From: an uncultured Clostridia bacterium
GTDB lineage: Bacteria > Bacillota > Clostridia > Lachnospirales > Cellulosilyticaceae
Assembly: GCA_937921505.1 (NCBI GenBank)
Contig: CAKZUB010000019.1
Coordinates: forward strand, 46,049 to 110,048
Direction: 5' to 3'
Length of the DNA stretch: 64,000 bases
Shown: in pieces, positions 26,398 through 36,191 of the stretch
Layout of the letters: the number at the start of each line of letters is the position of its first letter
Numbering within the stretch: position 1 is the first letter of the stretch
Translations under genes and position numbers: made by a program
Notes under the pieces: model-generated
Databases searched by the model: none
What the model was told of the DNA's origin: nothing
The model's input: the letters and a program-made list of their open reading frames with translations, nothing else

Positions 26398-27272
26398 TGA
26401 AAAGAAAAGCAAATACTTCAATGAAAATAAAAAGAGTCATATCGAATTCACTCACTCATGTATTCCTGTCAGTTACTGCATTTATCTGGATATTGCCGAT
26501 CTTTTTTGTAATATTAACTTCATTTCGTAAAGAGGGAGGGGCCTATAAAAGTTATGTTATACCAAGAGGCTATACACTAGATAACTATAGAAAGCTGCTT
26601 GCACAATCAGGAAGCTTAAATTTTACAAGTTGGTTCACGAACACACTTATCGTAGCCATTTTTACCTGTCTATTATCTGCGTTTTTTGTCTTATCGATAG
26701 CCTACGTAATGTCTAGACTTCGGTTTAAATTACGCAAGACATTTATGAACATTGCGCTAGTGTTAGGGATGTTCCCAGGGTTCATGTCTATGATCGCTGT
26801 TTACTATATTCTAAAGGGATTTGGACTTTTAGAAACAGGGCCTATGAAATTAGCAGCACTTGTGATGGTATATTCAGCAGGTGCTGGACTTAGCTTTTAT
26901 GTTGCTAAAGGTTTTTTTGATACGATTCCCAAAGTCATTGACGAAGCAGCATTTATTGATGGGGCAACTAAATGGGATGTATTTACAAAAATCACCATTC
27001 CGTTATCGAGGCCCATTATTGTTATGACACTGCTATCATCCTTTATGATACCTTGGGTTGATTATATTTTTGCAAAAGTTATCATAGGTCAAGATAGGAA
27101 GTATTATACAATTGCTATAGGTCTTTGGACTATGTTGGAAAAAGAATTTCTTGAGTATTATTACACGCAGTTCTTTGCAGGCTGTGTTATAATCTCCATT
27201 CCGATTGCTATGATATTCTTATTTATGCAAAGATTTTATGTGGAAGGTGTATCGGGTGCAGTAAAAGGATAA
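26394..27272 (+). CDS. Maltodextrin ABC permease, MalG-like
   Basis: Partner permease of 292 residues with six hydrophobic segments and the EAA loop DEAAFIDGATKWDVFTKITI near 182-201. It overlaps the malF-like gene by ATGA and ends before a terminator. No ATPase gene follows, so the importer must use a shared MsmK/MalK-type ATPase encoded elsewhere. Confidence 0.92.
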   Translation: MMKRKANTSMKIKRVISNSLTHVFLSVTAFIWILPIFFVILTSFRKEGGAYKSYVIPRGYTLDNYRKLLAQSGSLNFTSWFTNTLIVAIFTCLLSAFFVLSIAYVMSRLRFKLRKTFMNIALVLGMFPGFMSMIAVYYILKGFGLLETGPMKLAALVMVYSAGAGLSFYVAKGFFDTIPKVIDEAAFIDGATKWDVFTKITIPLSRPIIVMTLLSSFMIPWVDYIFAKVIIGQDRKYYTIAIGLWTMLEKEFLEYYYTQFFAGCVIISIPIAMIFLFMQRFYVEGVSGAVKG

Positions 27273-27283
27273 TGAATACAAAG

Positions 27284-27316
27284 AAGTACTGAAAACATAA
27301 TTTCAGTACTTTTTTA
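27284..27316 (+). terminator. Intrinsic terminator after malG-like gene
   Basis: Eleven-base-pair perfect stem (27284-27294 with 27301-27311), six-base loop, and T-run through 27315. It ends 19 bases before the amylase ATG, so that gene is either read through or attenuated. Confidence 0.85.
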
Positions 27317-27334
27317 TATAAAAAGGAGAGAGAT

Positions 27335-29026
27335 ATGAAGAAAAAAATGAGGATAGTAATACTTTTAACTATGCTGGTTTCTAGTTTAATAAGTGGTTGT
27401 AAAAGTGCTGAAAATAATATGGTCAGCGCTAATAAAGAAGAAAATATTTTAAGTAACAATACTAGTCAAACAGATGAAATTAATCCTTATGAGTATGTAC
27501 AGCAACTAAATATCATTAGGGATAACTATCGCAATTTTTATGAGATTTTTGTTTATTCTTTTTATGATAGTGATGGAGATGGAATAGGGGATATTGGCGG
27601 TATTATTTCAAAATTAGACTACATCAATGATGGTGTGGATTCTACCGATTCAGATTTGGGGTTTAATGGCATTTGGCTCATGCCGATTATGCCTTCTACT
27701 ACATATCATAAATATGATGTAATAGATTATTATAATATAGATCCAGAATATGGTACTTTGCAAGATTTTAAGAATTTGATTCGGGAATGTGACAAAAGAG
27801 ATATTAAGCTTATTATTGACTTAGTATTTAACCATACATCAGCTAAACATCCATGGTTTCAAGAAGCAGTAGCTTATCTAGAAGGTCTAGAGGAGGGCGA
27901 GGAGCCTAATTTAGTAGAATGTCCTTCTGTAGGGTATTATCATTTTACAAAAGAATACAATGGAAGCACATCTTATCACAAGGCAGGCCGTTCTAAGTGG
28001 TATTATGAAGGTGTATTTTGGGATCAAATGCCTGACTTAGCATTAGAGAATCAGTCTGTAAGAGTAGAAATCGAGAAGATAGCCAAATACTGGTTGGATA
28101 TGGGAGTGGATGGATTTCGTCTAGATGCAGCTAAAGAATTTTATTCTGGAGAAAAAGAAAGGAATGTTGAAGTGTTACAATGGTTCTCTGACTATGTGAG
28201 AAGTGTTGATAAAGAGGCTTATATCGTAGCGGAAGTTTGGGACGAAAGAGATACGATTGCTGCTTATTATAAAAGCGGAGTCACCAGTCTATTTAATTTC
28301 CCTGTAGCACAACATAATGGAAAAATTATTAAAACAGCGAGGAAACTAGGCGATTCTTCTGCATTATCCTTTGCACAAACAATAGTTAGCCTTCAGAATA
28401 AATACCGCGAAAGTAATCCGAGTTTTATCGATTCCCCATTTATTAGTAATCATGATACTACAAGAATTTCAGCACAATGTGCAAATGATGAAAATCAGAT
28501 GAAGATGGCGGCAGGGCTATTACTAACGATGAATGGAAGCCCTTTTGTATATTATGGTGAAGAGATAGGTATGAATAGTTTAGGAGGTAAGGATGAAAAT
28601 AAGCGCTTACCAATGCAGTGGTCTGTTATTGATAGAGGGGGTATTACTAAAGGCCCATTAGCTGCAGATACTGTAGTGCAGAAATTTGCACCTGTTGATG
28701 AACAACTAGAAGATCCACTATCTATTCTAAATTATTATAAGCGGGCCATACGAATTCGCAATGAAAATACTGAAATTGCAAGGGGAGAAGCAAGTGTTAT
28801 TGAAGAGCTTTCTGATAAAGACAGATGTGCTATTCGAAAAGTTTATGAGGGCAGTGAAATTATAATTATCTATAATATGAGTACAGAGACAGCAACCTTA
28901 TCTTTAAAAGAAGCAGTATATGAAAATCTAAATATCAGAGGTTATTTAACAGTGGATGGAAGTAAGGTAACATTATCAGAGGGTGTTTTAGATATGCCAA
29001 GACAGTCGATAGTTATACTTAAATAA
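27335..29026 (+). CDS. Secreted GH13 alpha-amylase lipoprotein
   Basis: Extracellular starch-degrading enzyme of 563 residues, anchored by a lipoprotein signal peptide (lipobox LISGC, Cys near 22). GH13 motifs: DLVFNHTS near 162, nucleophile GFRLDAAKEF near 259, acid/base VAEVWDE near 298, and SNHDTTR near 371. A calcium-binding-like DSDGDGIGDIGG stretch lies near 72-83. It would feed the importer encoded just upstream. Alpha-amylase and oligo-1,6-glucosidase-like activities cannot be distinguished by eye. AAAAGGAGAG is the ribosome binding site. Confidence 0.9.
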   Translation: MKKKMRIVILLTMLVSSLISGCKSAENNMVSANKEENILSNNTSQTDEINPYEYVQQLNIIRDNYRNFYEIFVYSFYDSDGDGIGDIGGIISKLDYINDGVDSTDSDLGFNGIWLMPIMPSTTYHKYDVIDYYNIDPEYGTLQDFKNLIRECDKRDIKLIIDLVFNHTSAKHPWFQEAVAYLEGLEEGEEPNLVECPSVGYYHFTKEYNGSTSYHKAGRSKWYYEGVFWDQMPDLALENQSVRVEIEKIAKYWLDMGVDGFRLDAAKEFYSGEKERNVEVLQWFSDYVRSVDKEAYIVAEVWDERDTIAAYYKSGVTSLFNFPVAQHNGKIIKTARKLGDSSALSFAQTIVSLQNKYRESNPSFIDSPFISNHDTTRISAQCANDENQMKMAAGLLLTMNGSPFVYYGEEIGMNSLGGKDENKRLPMQWSVIDRGGITKGPLAADTVVQKFAPVDEQLEDPLSILNYYKRAIRIRNENTEIARGEASVIEELSDKDRCAIRKVYEGSEIIIIYNMSTETATLSLKEAVYENLNIRGYLTVDGSKVTLSEGVLDMPRQSIVILK

Positions 29027-29190
29027 TTTGAACAAGCAATCCATACTAGGCAAGAATCATTAAGTGGTATCGATATGGAGTGAGTGCGTAGAGTAAGGCA
29101 GCAACTTTTGGATAGAGAAGCATATGGCGGGAGAGAAATAAATTAGAGTCATAGATATTGAAATGAATAAGCAGATGTGATATACTAAGC

Positions 29191-29290
29191 AAAATTGAAT
29201 ACAGGGGAGCTTGTGCATACAGGCTGAGAGGAAGTAAATTGCAGCTTCGACCCATATACCTGATTTGGATAATGCCAACGTAGGAATTTT
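29191..29290 (+). promoter_or_regulatory. TPP riboswitch (thi box)
   Basis: Contains the conserved thi-box blocks in order: AGGGGAGC, GGCTGAGAGG, GACCC, ACCTGATTTGGATAATGCC, and ACGTAGGAA, with flanking AAAATT/AATTTT able to close helix P1. It controls thiW and is followed by a terminator, so thiamine pyrophosphate should cause termination. Confidence 0.95.
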
Positions 29291-29305
29291 ACATTAATAA
29301 AATTA

Positions 29306-29345
29306 ATGGGATATACCTGTGTGGGTATATCCCATATTTTATTTA
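29306..29345 (+). terminator. Expression-platform terminator of the TPP riboswitch
   Basis: Twelve-base-pair perfect stem (29306-29317 with 29324-29335), loop TGTGTG, T-rich tail. It ends about 19 bases before the thiW start. Confidence 0.88.
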
Positions 29346-29363
29346 AGAAAAGGGGTTTCATTT

Positions 29364-29870
29364 ATGAACAGCAAAGTTAAAAAGATTTGCATAGCAGGGG
29401 TTTTAATTGCATTAGCAGTAGCAAGCTCTACATTTTATATTCCCATAGGTGTAGCGAAATGTTTTCCAGTGCAGCATATGATCAATGTTTTAACTGCGGT
29501 GTTACTTGGACCATGGTATGCGGTGGCAGTTGCATTTTGCACCTCAGTGATAAGAGTAACTTTAGGAACAGGGACGCTCCTTGCATTTCCAGGCAGTATG
29601 TTTGGGGCACTGCTTGCTGGGCAATTTTTTGCGAAAACTAAAAAAATATTTTTTGCTTTTATAGGGGAGTGTGTTGGTACAGGTATTATTGGAGGGCTTG
29701 CGGCTTACCCCATAGCAATTTTATTAATGGGAAGAGAAGCGGCATTATTTGGATTTATTATTCCGTTTACAGTAAGTTCAATAGTAGGCGCAGTACTTGC
29801 AATTATCATGATAGGGATCATGCATCGTACAAAGGTTATTGAAATAATGAAGCGAGAAAATGGTATTTAA
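29364..29870 (+). CDS. thiW: Thiamine-related ECF transporter S component ThiW
   Basis: Substrate-binding membrane subunit of an energy-coupling-factor importer for the thiazole/thiamine precursor. The ATG at 29364 follows AAAAGGGG; an upstream in-frame GTG lies inside the terminator and is rejected. The 168-residue protein has five to six hydrophobic helices and family segments VAKCFPVQHMINVL, GTLLAFPGSMFGALLAG and GIIGGLAAYPIA. The TPP riboswitch supports the substrate class. No EcfA/EcfT or thiazole kinase genes are adjacent. Confidence 0.92.
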   Translation: MNSKVKKICIAGVLIALAVASSTFYIPIGVAKCFPVQHMINVLTAVLLGPWYAVAVAFCTSVIRVTLGTGTLLAFPGSMFGALLAGQFFAKTKKIFFAFIGECVGTGIIGGLAAYPIAILLMGREAALFGFIIPFTVSSIVGAVLAIIMIGIMHRTKVIEIMKRENGI

Positions 29871-29944
29871 TATGAACTTAACCTATATTTTACTCTAGTA
29901 ATAATAGCAGGATCGTATTATAGTAATAGAGAAAGGGTGATCCT

Positions 29945-30553
29945 ATGCATATTACTACTCATTTGCTAATGGCAAACGTATTATATAAAGAAATAACTTC
30001 ACAAATGGGAACAGAACTTAATTACTCCCACTTTGTATATGGCAACATTAAGCCAGACGTTAATCCAGGGACTATAGATTGGCCACATTTTTCACATCAG
30101 AGTTTAGAAGATCTTTTAGACTACTGTGAGCATATTACGCTTACCCCTATGTCAATTAGATCCTATTCAAAGGCATTAGGTGTTATTTCACATTTTATAT
30201 GTGATTATTACTGTCTATATCATACGAAACCTTATAGAACGAAAAAAAATATAGTCAGTATAGTCAAGCATACAGCGTATGAACATTTTCTAGAACTTAA
30301 TGTTATTAAAAAATGTATCACAGGTGCTATTAAAGCAACTGACAAGGACTACTGCGAGACCGTTGAAGATATAATAAACAAGCGTCTTGCTCTGTATAAT
30401 GGTGAAGAGCATAGTATAGATAAAGATATACATTATGCTGTTAATACAGCCATTTGTGTTTTGAGAAGAGTTGTAGAATTAAGTCAAGTGGAGCAAAGAC
30501 AGATAACAGATATGGGAATTGCTTGTAGCGCTTTAAAAGTAGAAGCAGTCTAA
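29945..30553 (+). CDS. Zinc-dependent phospholipase C-like protein
   Basis: A 202-residue protein with a histidine/aspartate pattern of the PF00882 family: HITTHLLMAN at the N-terminus, FVYGNIKPDVNP near 31, HFSHQS near 50, LGVISHFICDYYCLYH near 78-93 and HTAYEHFLE near 111. These can supply three metal sites. There is no signal peptide, unlike the secreted toxins of the family; such intracellular forms are common in clostridia and their substrate is unknown. AGAAAGGGTG precedes the start. Confidence 0.8.
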   Translation: MHITTHLLMANVLYKEITSQMGTELNYSHFVYGNIKPDVNPGTIDWPHFSHQSLEDLLDYCEHITLTPMSIRSYSKALGVISHFICDYYCLYHTKPYRTKKNIVSIVKHTAYEHFLELNVIKKCITGAIKATDKDYCETVEDIINKRLALYNGEEHSIDKDIHYAVNTAICVLRRVVELSQVEQRQITDMGIACSALKVEAV

Positions 30554-30555
30554 TT

Positions 30556-30613
30556 AAAAAGGATGTTCTGTAAAGGTAGGTGCTAGCTACTTTTTGCAGC
30601 ACATCCTTTTTAA
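30556..30613 (+). terminator. Terminator after the phospholipase-like gene
   Basis: Outer 11-bp perfect stem (30556-30566 with 30601-30611) enclosing a smaller hairpin (GTAG...CTAC), ending in TTTTT. Confidence 0.75.
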
Positions 30614-30895
30614 TATCTAGAAATTGTGCCATATTTGAAAGTAAGTGTTTGAATCTAGTTGATATAAAGCATAGCGTATTTAATCGTACTAAGAGTAAAT
30701 GTTTTATACTTGGTGTCTTGCTGGTAGAGATGTTATGTTTGAGAGGCGGATAAAAATCCTCTGATTTTGTCGAAAGAAAACTTTGCAAAATTAAGCATAA
30801 TAATGTAAAATTATAGAATATAAAAACTTTTTTTGGGGGACTATTTATAATCATAACATGAGAAATAAAAAACTGAAAAATAAGGAGAATTTATA
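30614..30895. other. Leader region of the chemoreceptor gene
   Basis: AT-rich non-coding stretch. A short stem GAGG..GGAT/ATCC..CTC occurs near 30751-30769. I see no riboswitch or clear promoter match, although the chemoreceptor promoter must lie here. TAAGGAGAA at about 30882 is the ribosome binding site. Confidence 0.4.
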
Positions 30896-32896
30896 ATGAA
30901 GATGAAAGCGAAACTATCCATACTATTTACAGGAATATTTTTGATAATGTTTACATTAAGCGCAATGGTAGGATACCTTGGTACCAAAGAGAGTATAGAA
31001 GAGAATGTTACTTCTTATTTACAAGCTGAAGCGGATAACATAAGCCTGTATATAGATGCATGGCTAGATAAAAGATTAAAGACGGTAGCAACTGTGGCTA
31101 GTGTTGTAGAAGACACCTATATTCTTCAACATATAATAACAGATCCTACACAACATGCTTTTTTAAAACCTACAGAATTTGATGATGGCTCAATAGATTA
31201 CTATATGGGCTTAGAGGATAAAACATTTATATCTGGCACTGGTTGGAAGCCACCAGCTGATTATGATGCTACTCAAAGACCATGGTACAAATTAGTGAAA
31301 GAAAAAAATAAACCGGTATTCACAGAAGCCTATGTAGATATGAATTCAGGAAAGGTTTCAGTATCAGCAGTAGCACCAATAAGTAATGCTAGTGGTGCTT
31401 TTAAAGGAGCTGTTTCTACTGATATTTATTTAGATATTCTCACTGAGTTAATTTTATCAAGGACTTTTGAGGATAGAGGATATGCATTTTTACTAGCAGA
31501 AGACGGCACATTATTAGCGCATCCTAATGAAGAAATGTTAAATACAAATTTAAAAGATAATGCTGACTATTCAGAGATATTTCAAGCAATACAAAATGAG
31601 AGAGAAGGTTTTGAAGAATATACAGAAGATAATACACAAAAAATTATGATACATAAAAAAATCCCATCAACTAATTGGACATTTGCTATTGTTCTTGATA
31701 AGACTCTTGCCTATAAGCCTCTAAGGGATCTTACTAATAAATACATGATTATAATGCTAATAGGAACAGCCTTAATCATTTTAATATCGTTAGCTATTTC
31801 TCAAAAAGTTGTAAAACCTATTAGAAATCTCTCAGTAATCATCGAAAGACTATCACATTATGATTTAAGCTTTGATCAAAATAGTGAGGCAGTGAAATAT
31901 TTAAATAAGAAAGATGAGATAGGTACCATTACAAGAGCACTAGCAACAATGCAAGAGAATTTGATTGTTTTAGTAAAAGATATTTCAAGCAGCTCTCAAC
32001 AAGTAGCCTCATCTTCAGAAGAGCTTACTGCCACTAGTCAACAATCAGCTATAGCAGCTGATGAAGTAGCTAAAACTATTGAAGAAATAGCAAAAGGAGC
32101 TAGTGACCAAGCAAAGAACACAGAAAATGGTGCAGTCAATATTAATGAACTGGGAGAATTAATACAAAAAGAGCAATTATATATCAAAGATCTAAATATT
32201 TCTACTAAGGAAGTAGATATATTGAAAGATGAGGGTGTATTAATTTTAAAAGATCTTATTAAGAAGTCAGAGAAAAGTGCTATAGTAGCAAATGATGTAA
32301 ATAAAGTCATTATCAATACCAATGAAAGTGCAGAAAAAATAGAAAATGCTAGCAAGATGATTAAAAGCATTGCAGAGCAAACTAATCTTTTAGCCCTTAA
32401 TGCAGCTATAGAGGCAGCGAGAGCGGGTGAAGCGGGACGTGGATTTTCAATTGTAGCAGACGAAATAAGGAAACTAGCAGAACAGTCCAATAAATTTACA
32501 GAAGAAATTGCAAGTATTATTGGAGAACTTATAGATAAAACAGGAAATGCGGTAGAAAAAATGAAGGAAGCTGGTGAAATAGTAGCATCTCAAATGGAAA
32601 GTGTAGAGATGACCAATGAAAAATTTGAAAGAATTAGTGCTGCAATCGAAAAAATGAAAGATGTAATAGAAAGCATCAATCGATCAGGGCAAGGAATGGA
32701 AGACAAAAAGAGAGAAATTATAGGTATAATAGAAAGTCTATCAGCTATATCTCAAGAAAATGCAGCAGGAACAGAAGAGGCTGCTGCATCAGTGGAAGAA
32801 CAAACAGCATCTATGGAAGAAATAGCCAATGCTTCTGAATCACTATCAAAACTAGCTGAAGAAATGCATGAGAGTATTTCTAAATTTAAGTTCTAG
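30896..32896 (+). CDS. Methyl-accepting chemotaxis protein
   Basis: Membrane chemoreceptor of 666 residues. Order: TM1 (about 8-28), an extracellular double-Cache-type sensor (about 35-280, with [22 protein letters not shown] and [15 protein letters not shown]), TM2 (about 286-304), a HAMP domain, and a cytoplasmic signalling coiled coil whose hairpin tip [18 protein letters not shown] is near 497-514. Glutamate-rich methylation segments flank the tip. No C-terminal CheR-tethering pentapeptide is seen. The ligand is likely an amino acid or organic acid, as for many dCache receptors, but this is unproven. Confidence 0.95.
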   Translation: MKMKAKLSILFTGIFLIMFTLSAMVGYLGTKESIEENVTSYLQAEADNISLYIDAWLDKRLKTVATVASVVEDTYILQHIITDPTQHAFLKPTEFDDGSIDYYMGLEDKTFISGTGWKPPADYDATQRPWYKLVKEKNKPVFTEAYVDMNSGKVSVSAVAPISNASGAFKGAVSTDIYLDILTELILSRTFEDRGYAFLLAEDGTLLAHPNEEMLNTNLKDNADYSEIFQAIQNEREGFEEYTEDNTQKIMIHKKIPSTNWTFAIVLDKTLAYKPLRDLTNKYMIIMLIGTALIILISLAISQKVVKPIRNLSVIIERLSHYDLSFDQNSEAVKYLNKKDEIGTITRALATMQENLIVLVKDISSSSQQVASSSEELTATSQQSAIAADEVAKTIEEIAKGASDQAKNTENGAVNINELGELIQKEQLYIKDLNISTKEVDILKDEGVLILKDLIKKSEKSAIVANDVNKVIINTNESAEKIENASKMIKSIAEQTNLLALNAAIEAARAGEAGRGFSIVADEIRKLAEQSNKFTEEIASIIGELIDKTGNAVEKMKEAGEIVASQMESVEMTNEKFERISAAIEKMKDVIESINRSGQGMEDKKREIIGIIESLSAISQENAAGTEEAAASVEEQTASMEEIANASESLSKLAEEMHESISKFKF

Positions 32897-32903
32897 AGTT
32901 TTA

Positions 32904-32941
32904 AAAAGTCCAAGCATACTCAGGGTATGCTTGGACTTTTC
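32904..32941. terminator. Bidirectional terminator
   Basis: Sixteen-base-pair perfect stem (32904-32919 with 32925-32940) flanked by A-run and T-run, between the convergent chemoreceptor (+) and hydrolase (-) genes, so it can serve both. Confidence 0.85.
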
Positions 32942-32952
32942 AAATCACAAGA

Positions 32953-33879
32953 TTATTTACATGGACTTGCAAGGTGGAGAAGGCCAACTTCACTTAAAAA
33001 CTCATTGACTACTTCCTCGTAGTGCAACTTATCAACAATAAACGATTTGGCGTGGTCTGCGCCTTTTGCTAAATAAAGCTTTTTAGTTCCTTTTTTAGCA
33101 TTAAACAAGTTAATTGTATTTGAATAAGGAATATATTTATCACTATCACCATGTATAAATAAAATGGGTGTTTTTACACTGCCTATAGTACTGATAGGTG
33201 AAACATCCCCATAAAAAGCATTAATTCTCATCTTAGTTACTAAGTTAGTAAGATTAATTATAGGGAAAGAAGGAAGTTTATATTCTATTTTCAACCTATA
33301 TGTATATTGTTCTTTGACACTTTCAAAAGGACAATCAGCTACTGCAAAATTAATTCTATTATCGAGAGCTGCATGCATCAACACTGTAGCTGCTCCCATT
33401 GATTCGCCATGTGTGCCAATTATAGAGTCTGACCCTACTTTATTTATTACCCAATCCACACAAGACTGTAGATCATATTTTTCATAATAGCCCATAGTGC
33501 AGTTTTCTCCACCACTATGGCCATGAAATCTATGATCATAAACTAGTACATTAAAACCTTTTTTATAAAACATATCCATATACTTTATAGAGCCATAAAG
33601 GGTATAGTTAAATCCATGTGCAAATATTATAGTTTTCTTTGAATTTTTATGAGGTATCCATATGCCATGAAGTTTATAATTGAAGTTTGTATCTATGTAT
33701 ATTTCCTCTTTATCTAGTTCTTTATAATACTTATCATCAAAGCAACCATTCGCTACCTCAAGTTCATAGGATTCATCATAATTAAAAGTTTTAGGGTATA
33801 AAGTGATGTTTGTAAAATAATAACCTATATAGACTAAGCTGCCTATAATCATTAAAAGTATAATCCACATATAAATCAT
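32953..33879 (-). CDS. Membrane-anchored alpha/beta hydrolase
   Basis: A 308-residue hydrolase with one N-terminal transmembrane helix (about 2-22). The fold marks are FAHGFNYTLYGS (oxyanion region, near 89), YDHRFHGHSGG near 115, the nucleophile elbow GTHGESMGAA (serine near 158), and FIHGDSDKYIPY near 240 with a final catalytic His in KGADHAKSF. It resembles the YqkD/Bem46-like hydrolases of Firmicutes. It follows a GPH-family transporter by 12 bases and is probably cotranscribed. The substrate is not evident. Confidence 0.88.
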   Translation of the reverse strand: MIYMWIILLMIIGSLVYIGYYFTNITLYPKTFNYDESYELEVANGCFDDKYYKELDKEEIYIDTNFNYKLHGIWIPHKNSKKTIIFAHGFNYTLYGSIKYMDMFYKKGFNVLVYDHRFHGHSGGENCTMGYYEKYDLQSCVDWVINKVGSDSIIGTHGESMGAATVLMHAALDNRINFAVADCPFESVKEQYTYRLKIEYKLPSFPIINLTNLVTKMRINAFYGDVSPISTIGSVKTPILFIHGDSDKYIPYSNTINLFNAKKGTKKLYLAKGADHAKSFIVDKLHYEEVVNEFLSEVGLLHLASPCK

Positions 33880-33891
33880 TAAAATATTCTC

Positions 33892-35235
33892 CTACTCATC
33901 TTCATATTTAGTGAAAATTAAAAGGGCAATAAAGCCTATAACAGCAGCAATAATCCCTGTCAGTCGTATTCCTAAATCAGCACCTATTTCTTTTCCAAGG
34001 AGCAAAACAGAACTAAAAGCTACCATAGCAATCATTTGTCCTAACTTATTCATAAATGTCTGCACAGCGAAAAACATGCCCTCTTTATATTCCCCTGTCT
34101 TATCACCATCATTTTTAGCAATATCTGCAACAATTGCATTAGGCAATATGCCGAAGATGGCAAAACCTATGCCGGCTAAAACAACAAATAATATAGCTTG
34201 TAGTTCAGGCGAAAAAGGCATCATCCCTAAAAAGCTACAATACAAATAGGCAATTATCAGCATAACCATAGCAAAAGAACATAGCTTTTTCTTACCCAGC
34301 TTTTTACTAAAAATATTTACAGCAGGATAGAGTGCAAAAGCAATAATTCCGGACATAGCTGTTATAATAGTTACCCATTTTTCATCAAATCCTAGGAGTA
34401 CCGTTACATAGTAGACATTACCCGTTTGGAAAATAGTTATGGCAATACCATAGGCTAAGAAAAATATCTCAAATATTAGGAAGTTATGGTTCTTAAAAGT
34501 TGACCTAAGTGCTTTCATAAAATCACTAGGTACTGGTTTTGCACTCACATACTTTCTTTCATCTATCATGATAACTGGTATTAACATAAAAATAAGCCCT
34601 ATCACTGCAAGTATTATAATAGCGAGTCTTATAGATGCTACGAGGGACATCCCCATACCTTGAAATACGGGCCATATAAAGGATGCGCCACTTGCGATAA
34701 TATAACCTAAAAACCATGTTAAGGCAATATAAGTCGAAAGATCCAACCTATCTTTTTCAGTATATCCAAGCTCAGAAGTTAGTGCAAAATAGGGGGCAAC
34801 ATACATCGTATAGAATGCATAGTAGGCAAGAAGCGTCAGCGTGAGCCAACCTAGATTCCATACTGATGGACTAGAGGAAGGCATAAAGAATACTAGGACG
34901 GTTAATAAAGTAAATGGTATTGCAGCTTTAGCCATAAAAGGAATACGTCGTCCTTTAGGATTTTTACTGCGATCGCTGAGTGAAGCTATCCATGGATCCG
35001 TTATTGCATCCATAAATCTCCCGAGCATCGTTATAAGGCCGATAACTGTTAAAAACCCAAAGACAGCATTTCGGGGTATTAGTTGTGGTATAGCTACAGT
35101 GTTAGGTGGATTGTAAAACCATACAAGCCATACTTGGATAATGCCAGAGAGTATTGACCAACCTAGTTGTCCTAAAGCATAGGCTATTTTGATTTTTATT
35201 GGAAGTTTACTTTTTTGAACCTGAAAAGTTTTCAT
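33892..35235 (-). CDS. GPH-family sugar:cation symporter (MFS)
   Basis: A 447-residue major facilitator with about 12 hydrophobic segments. The GPH family signature is visible in GRFMDAITDPWIASLSDRS near 71-89, followed by KNPKGRRIPFM. Such symporters (MelB, XynB, YicJ types) carry glycosides or uronides with Na+ or H+. No glycosidase sits alongside, only the alpha/beta hydrolase. AAGGAGAATTC on the minus strand precedes the ATG. Confidence 0.9.
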   Translation of the reverse strand: MKTFQVQKSKLPIKIKIAYALGQLGWSILSGIIQVWLVWFYNPPNTVAIPQLIPRNAVFGFLTVIGLITMLGRFMDAITDPWIASLSDRSKNPKGRRIPFMAKAAIPFTLLTVLVFFMPSSSPSVWNLGWLTLTLLAYYAFYTMYVAPYFALTSELGYTEKDRLDLSTYIALTWFLGYIIASGASFIWPVFQGMGMSLVASIRLAIIILAVIGLIFMLIPVIMIDERKYVSAKPVPSDFMKALRSTFKNHNFLIFEIFFLAYGIAITIFQTGNVYYVTVLLGFDEKWVTIITAMSGIIAFALYPAVNIFSKKLGKKKLCSFAMVMLIIAYLYCSFLGMMPFSPELQAILFVVLAGIGFAIFGILPNAIVADIAKNDGDKTGEYKEGMFFAVQTFMNKLGQMIAMVAFSSVLLLGKEIGADLGIRLTGIIAAVIGFIALLIFTKYEDE

Positions 35236-35425
35236 TGAATTCTCCTTAAAAATAATTCGATAATAAGGCTTTAGTTTATTTTAATACGTTTATTGAAATT
35301 TGTAAATATAACAATAATTTATAAATAGAAGAGATAAATTTGTGGAGGAAAAAAGAATGTAAATTCAGGATTGTAGTAGAAGTATAATCAGAAAAATGTT
35401 AAAGTAATTAAGGATCCTTCATATA

Positions 35426-35533
35426 ATGGCTTTAAAGTTATTTGAAATGAAGTTAGAAGACGTTGTTATGGTGTTAGGATTTTTTATTATTGCTTTAATA
35501 TCTTATGCAATAGTAAAAAATTCAGATATATAA
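35426..35533 (+). CDS. Possible small membrane protein (35 aa)
   Basis: A short frame ending 15 bases before the next gene encodes a single predicted transmembrane helix (VVMVLGFFIIALISYAIV) with a charged head. AAGGA lies about 12 bases upstream of the ATG, which is acceptable but not strong. The hydrophobic character and closeness to another membrane protein gene favour a real product. Nothing is known about its function. Confidence 0.4.
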   Translation: MALKLFEMKLEDVVMVLGFFIIALISYAIVKNSDI

Positions 35534-35548
35534 TGAGGAGGCAGAAGA

Positions 35549-35926
35549 ATGAGTAGCGTTGGAATAGGAAGTTTTGACATCATGTTTACTATCGTACCAT
35601 TTATTGTACTTATAGGTTTTATCTTTGTTTTTGGAAGTATTATTTATAGTGGGATTAATATAGCAAAAAATAAAAGAAAGCCTATTATTCCTGTAAAGGC
35701 TAAAATAGTATCTAAGCGTACCCAAGTAAGAGGTGGTCATGTATCACATAATAATATGCATGCTCATAGACATGCACGGACATATTACTATGCCACTTTT
35801 GAACTTGAAAACGGAGAACGCATGGAGCTCGCTATTCCTTTACATGAAGCTGGGTATATTGTAGAAGGCGATAGCGGTATTCTTAGTTTTCAAGGCGATT
35901 TATTTGTTAAGTTTGATAGAGTTTAA
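35549..35926 (+). CDS. DUF2500 membrane protein
   Basis: A 125-residue protein: one N-terminal membrane segment (about 10-36), a basic KNKRKPIIP stretch, then a small beta domain with VKAKIVSKRTQVRGG, TYYYATFELENGER and GDSGILSFQGDLFVKFD. This order is that of DUF2500 (YhhM-like) proteins of unknown function. The middle is unusually histidine-rich (HVSHNNMHAHRHAR, near 67-80), which could bind metal. GAGGAGGCAG precedes the start. Confidence 0.75.
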   Translation: MSSVGIGSFDIMFTIVPFIVLIGFIFVFGSIIYSGINIAKNKRKPIIPVKAKIVSKRTQVRGGHVSHNNMHAHRHARTYYYATFELENGERMELAIPLHEAGYIVEGDSGILSFQGDLFVKFDRV

Positions 35927-35952
35927 GATAATTATAAAAAAATAATTTTTAT

Positions 35953-36149
35953 AATGAAGGTGTAGTGATTTTAAAGGAACTTATCAAAAAGTCAGAGAAA
36001 AATAGTGCGGTAGCAAAGGATATAAATGAAGTTATTATCAATACTAATAACAAATTTGAAATGATTGAATTGAAAAGATAAATATGTAATAGAAAATATC
36101 AATCAAGGCAAGAGATGCAAGGAAAGAAGAATGAGAGAAATACAAATAA
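35953..36149 (+). pseudogene. Decayed chemoreceptor fragment
   Basis: Codons from 35953 read NEGVVILKELIKKSEK, then VAKDINEVIINTN, matching [16 protein letters not shown] and [13 protein letters not shown] of the intact chemoreceptor about 3.7 kb upstream (near 32230-32320). A stop follows at 36079. Bases 36083-36149 then resemble the later chemoreceptor segment [19 protein letters not shown], so the conserved hairpin tip between the two has been deleted. No start, sensor domain or membrane segments remain. Confidence 0.82.
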
Positions 36150-36191
36150 GTAGCCGATTGCTTGTGTAAATCAACAAACAAATCGGCTACT
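36149..36191. terminator. Hairpin, possibly terminator on either strand
   Basis: Perfect 11-bp stem (36149-36159 with 36181-36191) with a 21-base loop that itself contains TTGT/ACAA. Read on the minus strand it is followed by a T-rich tail (TATTTGTATTTC), so it could end a minus-strand transcript from the segment to the right. Confidence 0.5.

Noticed and set aside
29319..29363. Longer N-terminus for thiW starting at a GTG
   Set aside because: It lies inside the TPP riboswitch terminator and lacks a ribosome site; the ATG at 29364 follows AAAAGGGG.
30441..30854. Minus-strand frame of 137 codons
   Set aside because: It overlaps the end of the phospholipase-like gene, a terminator and the AT-rich chemoreceptor leader, and has no protein-like composition.
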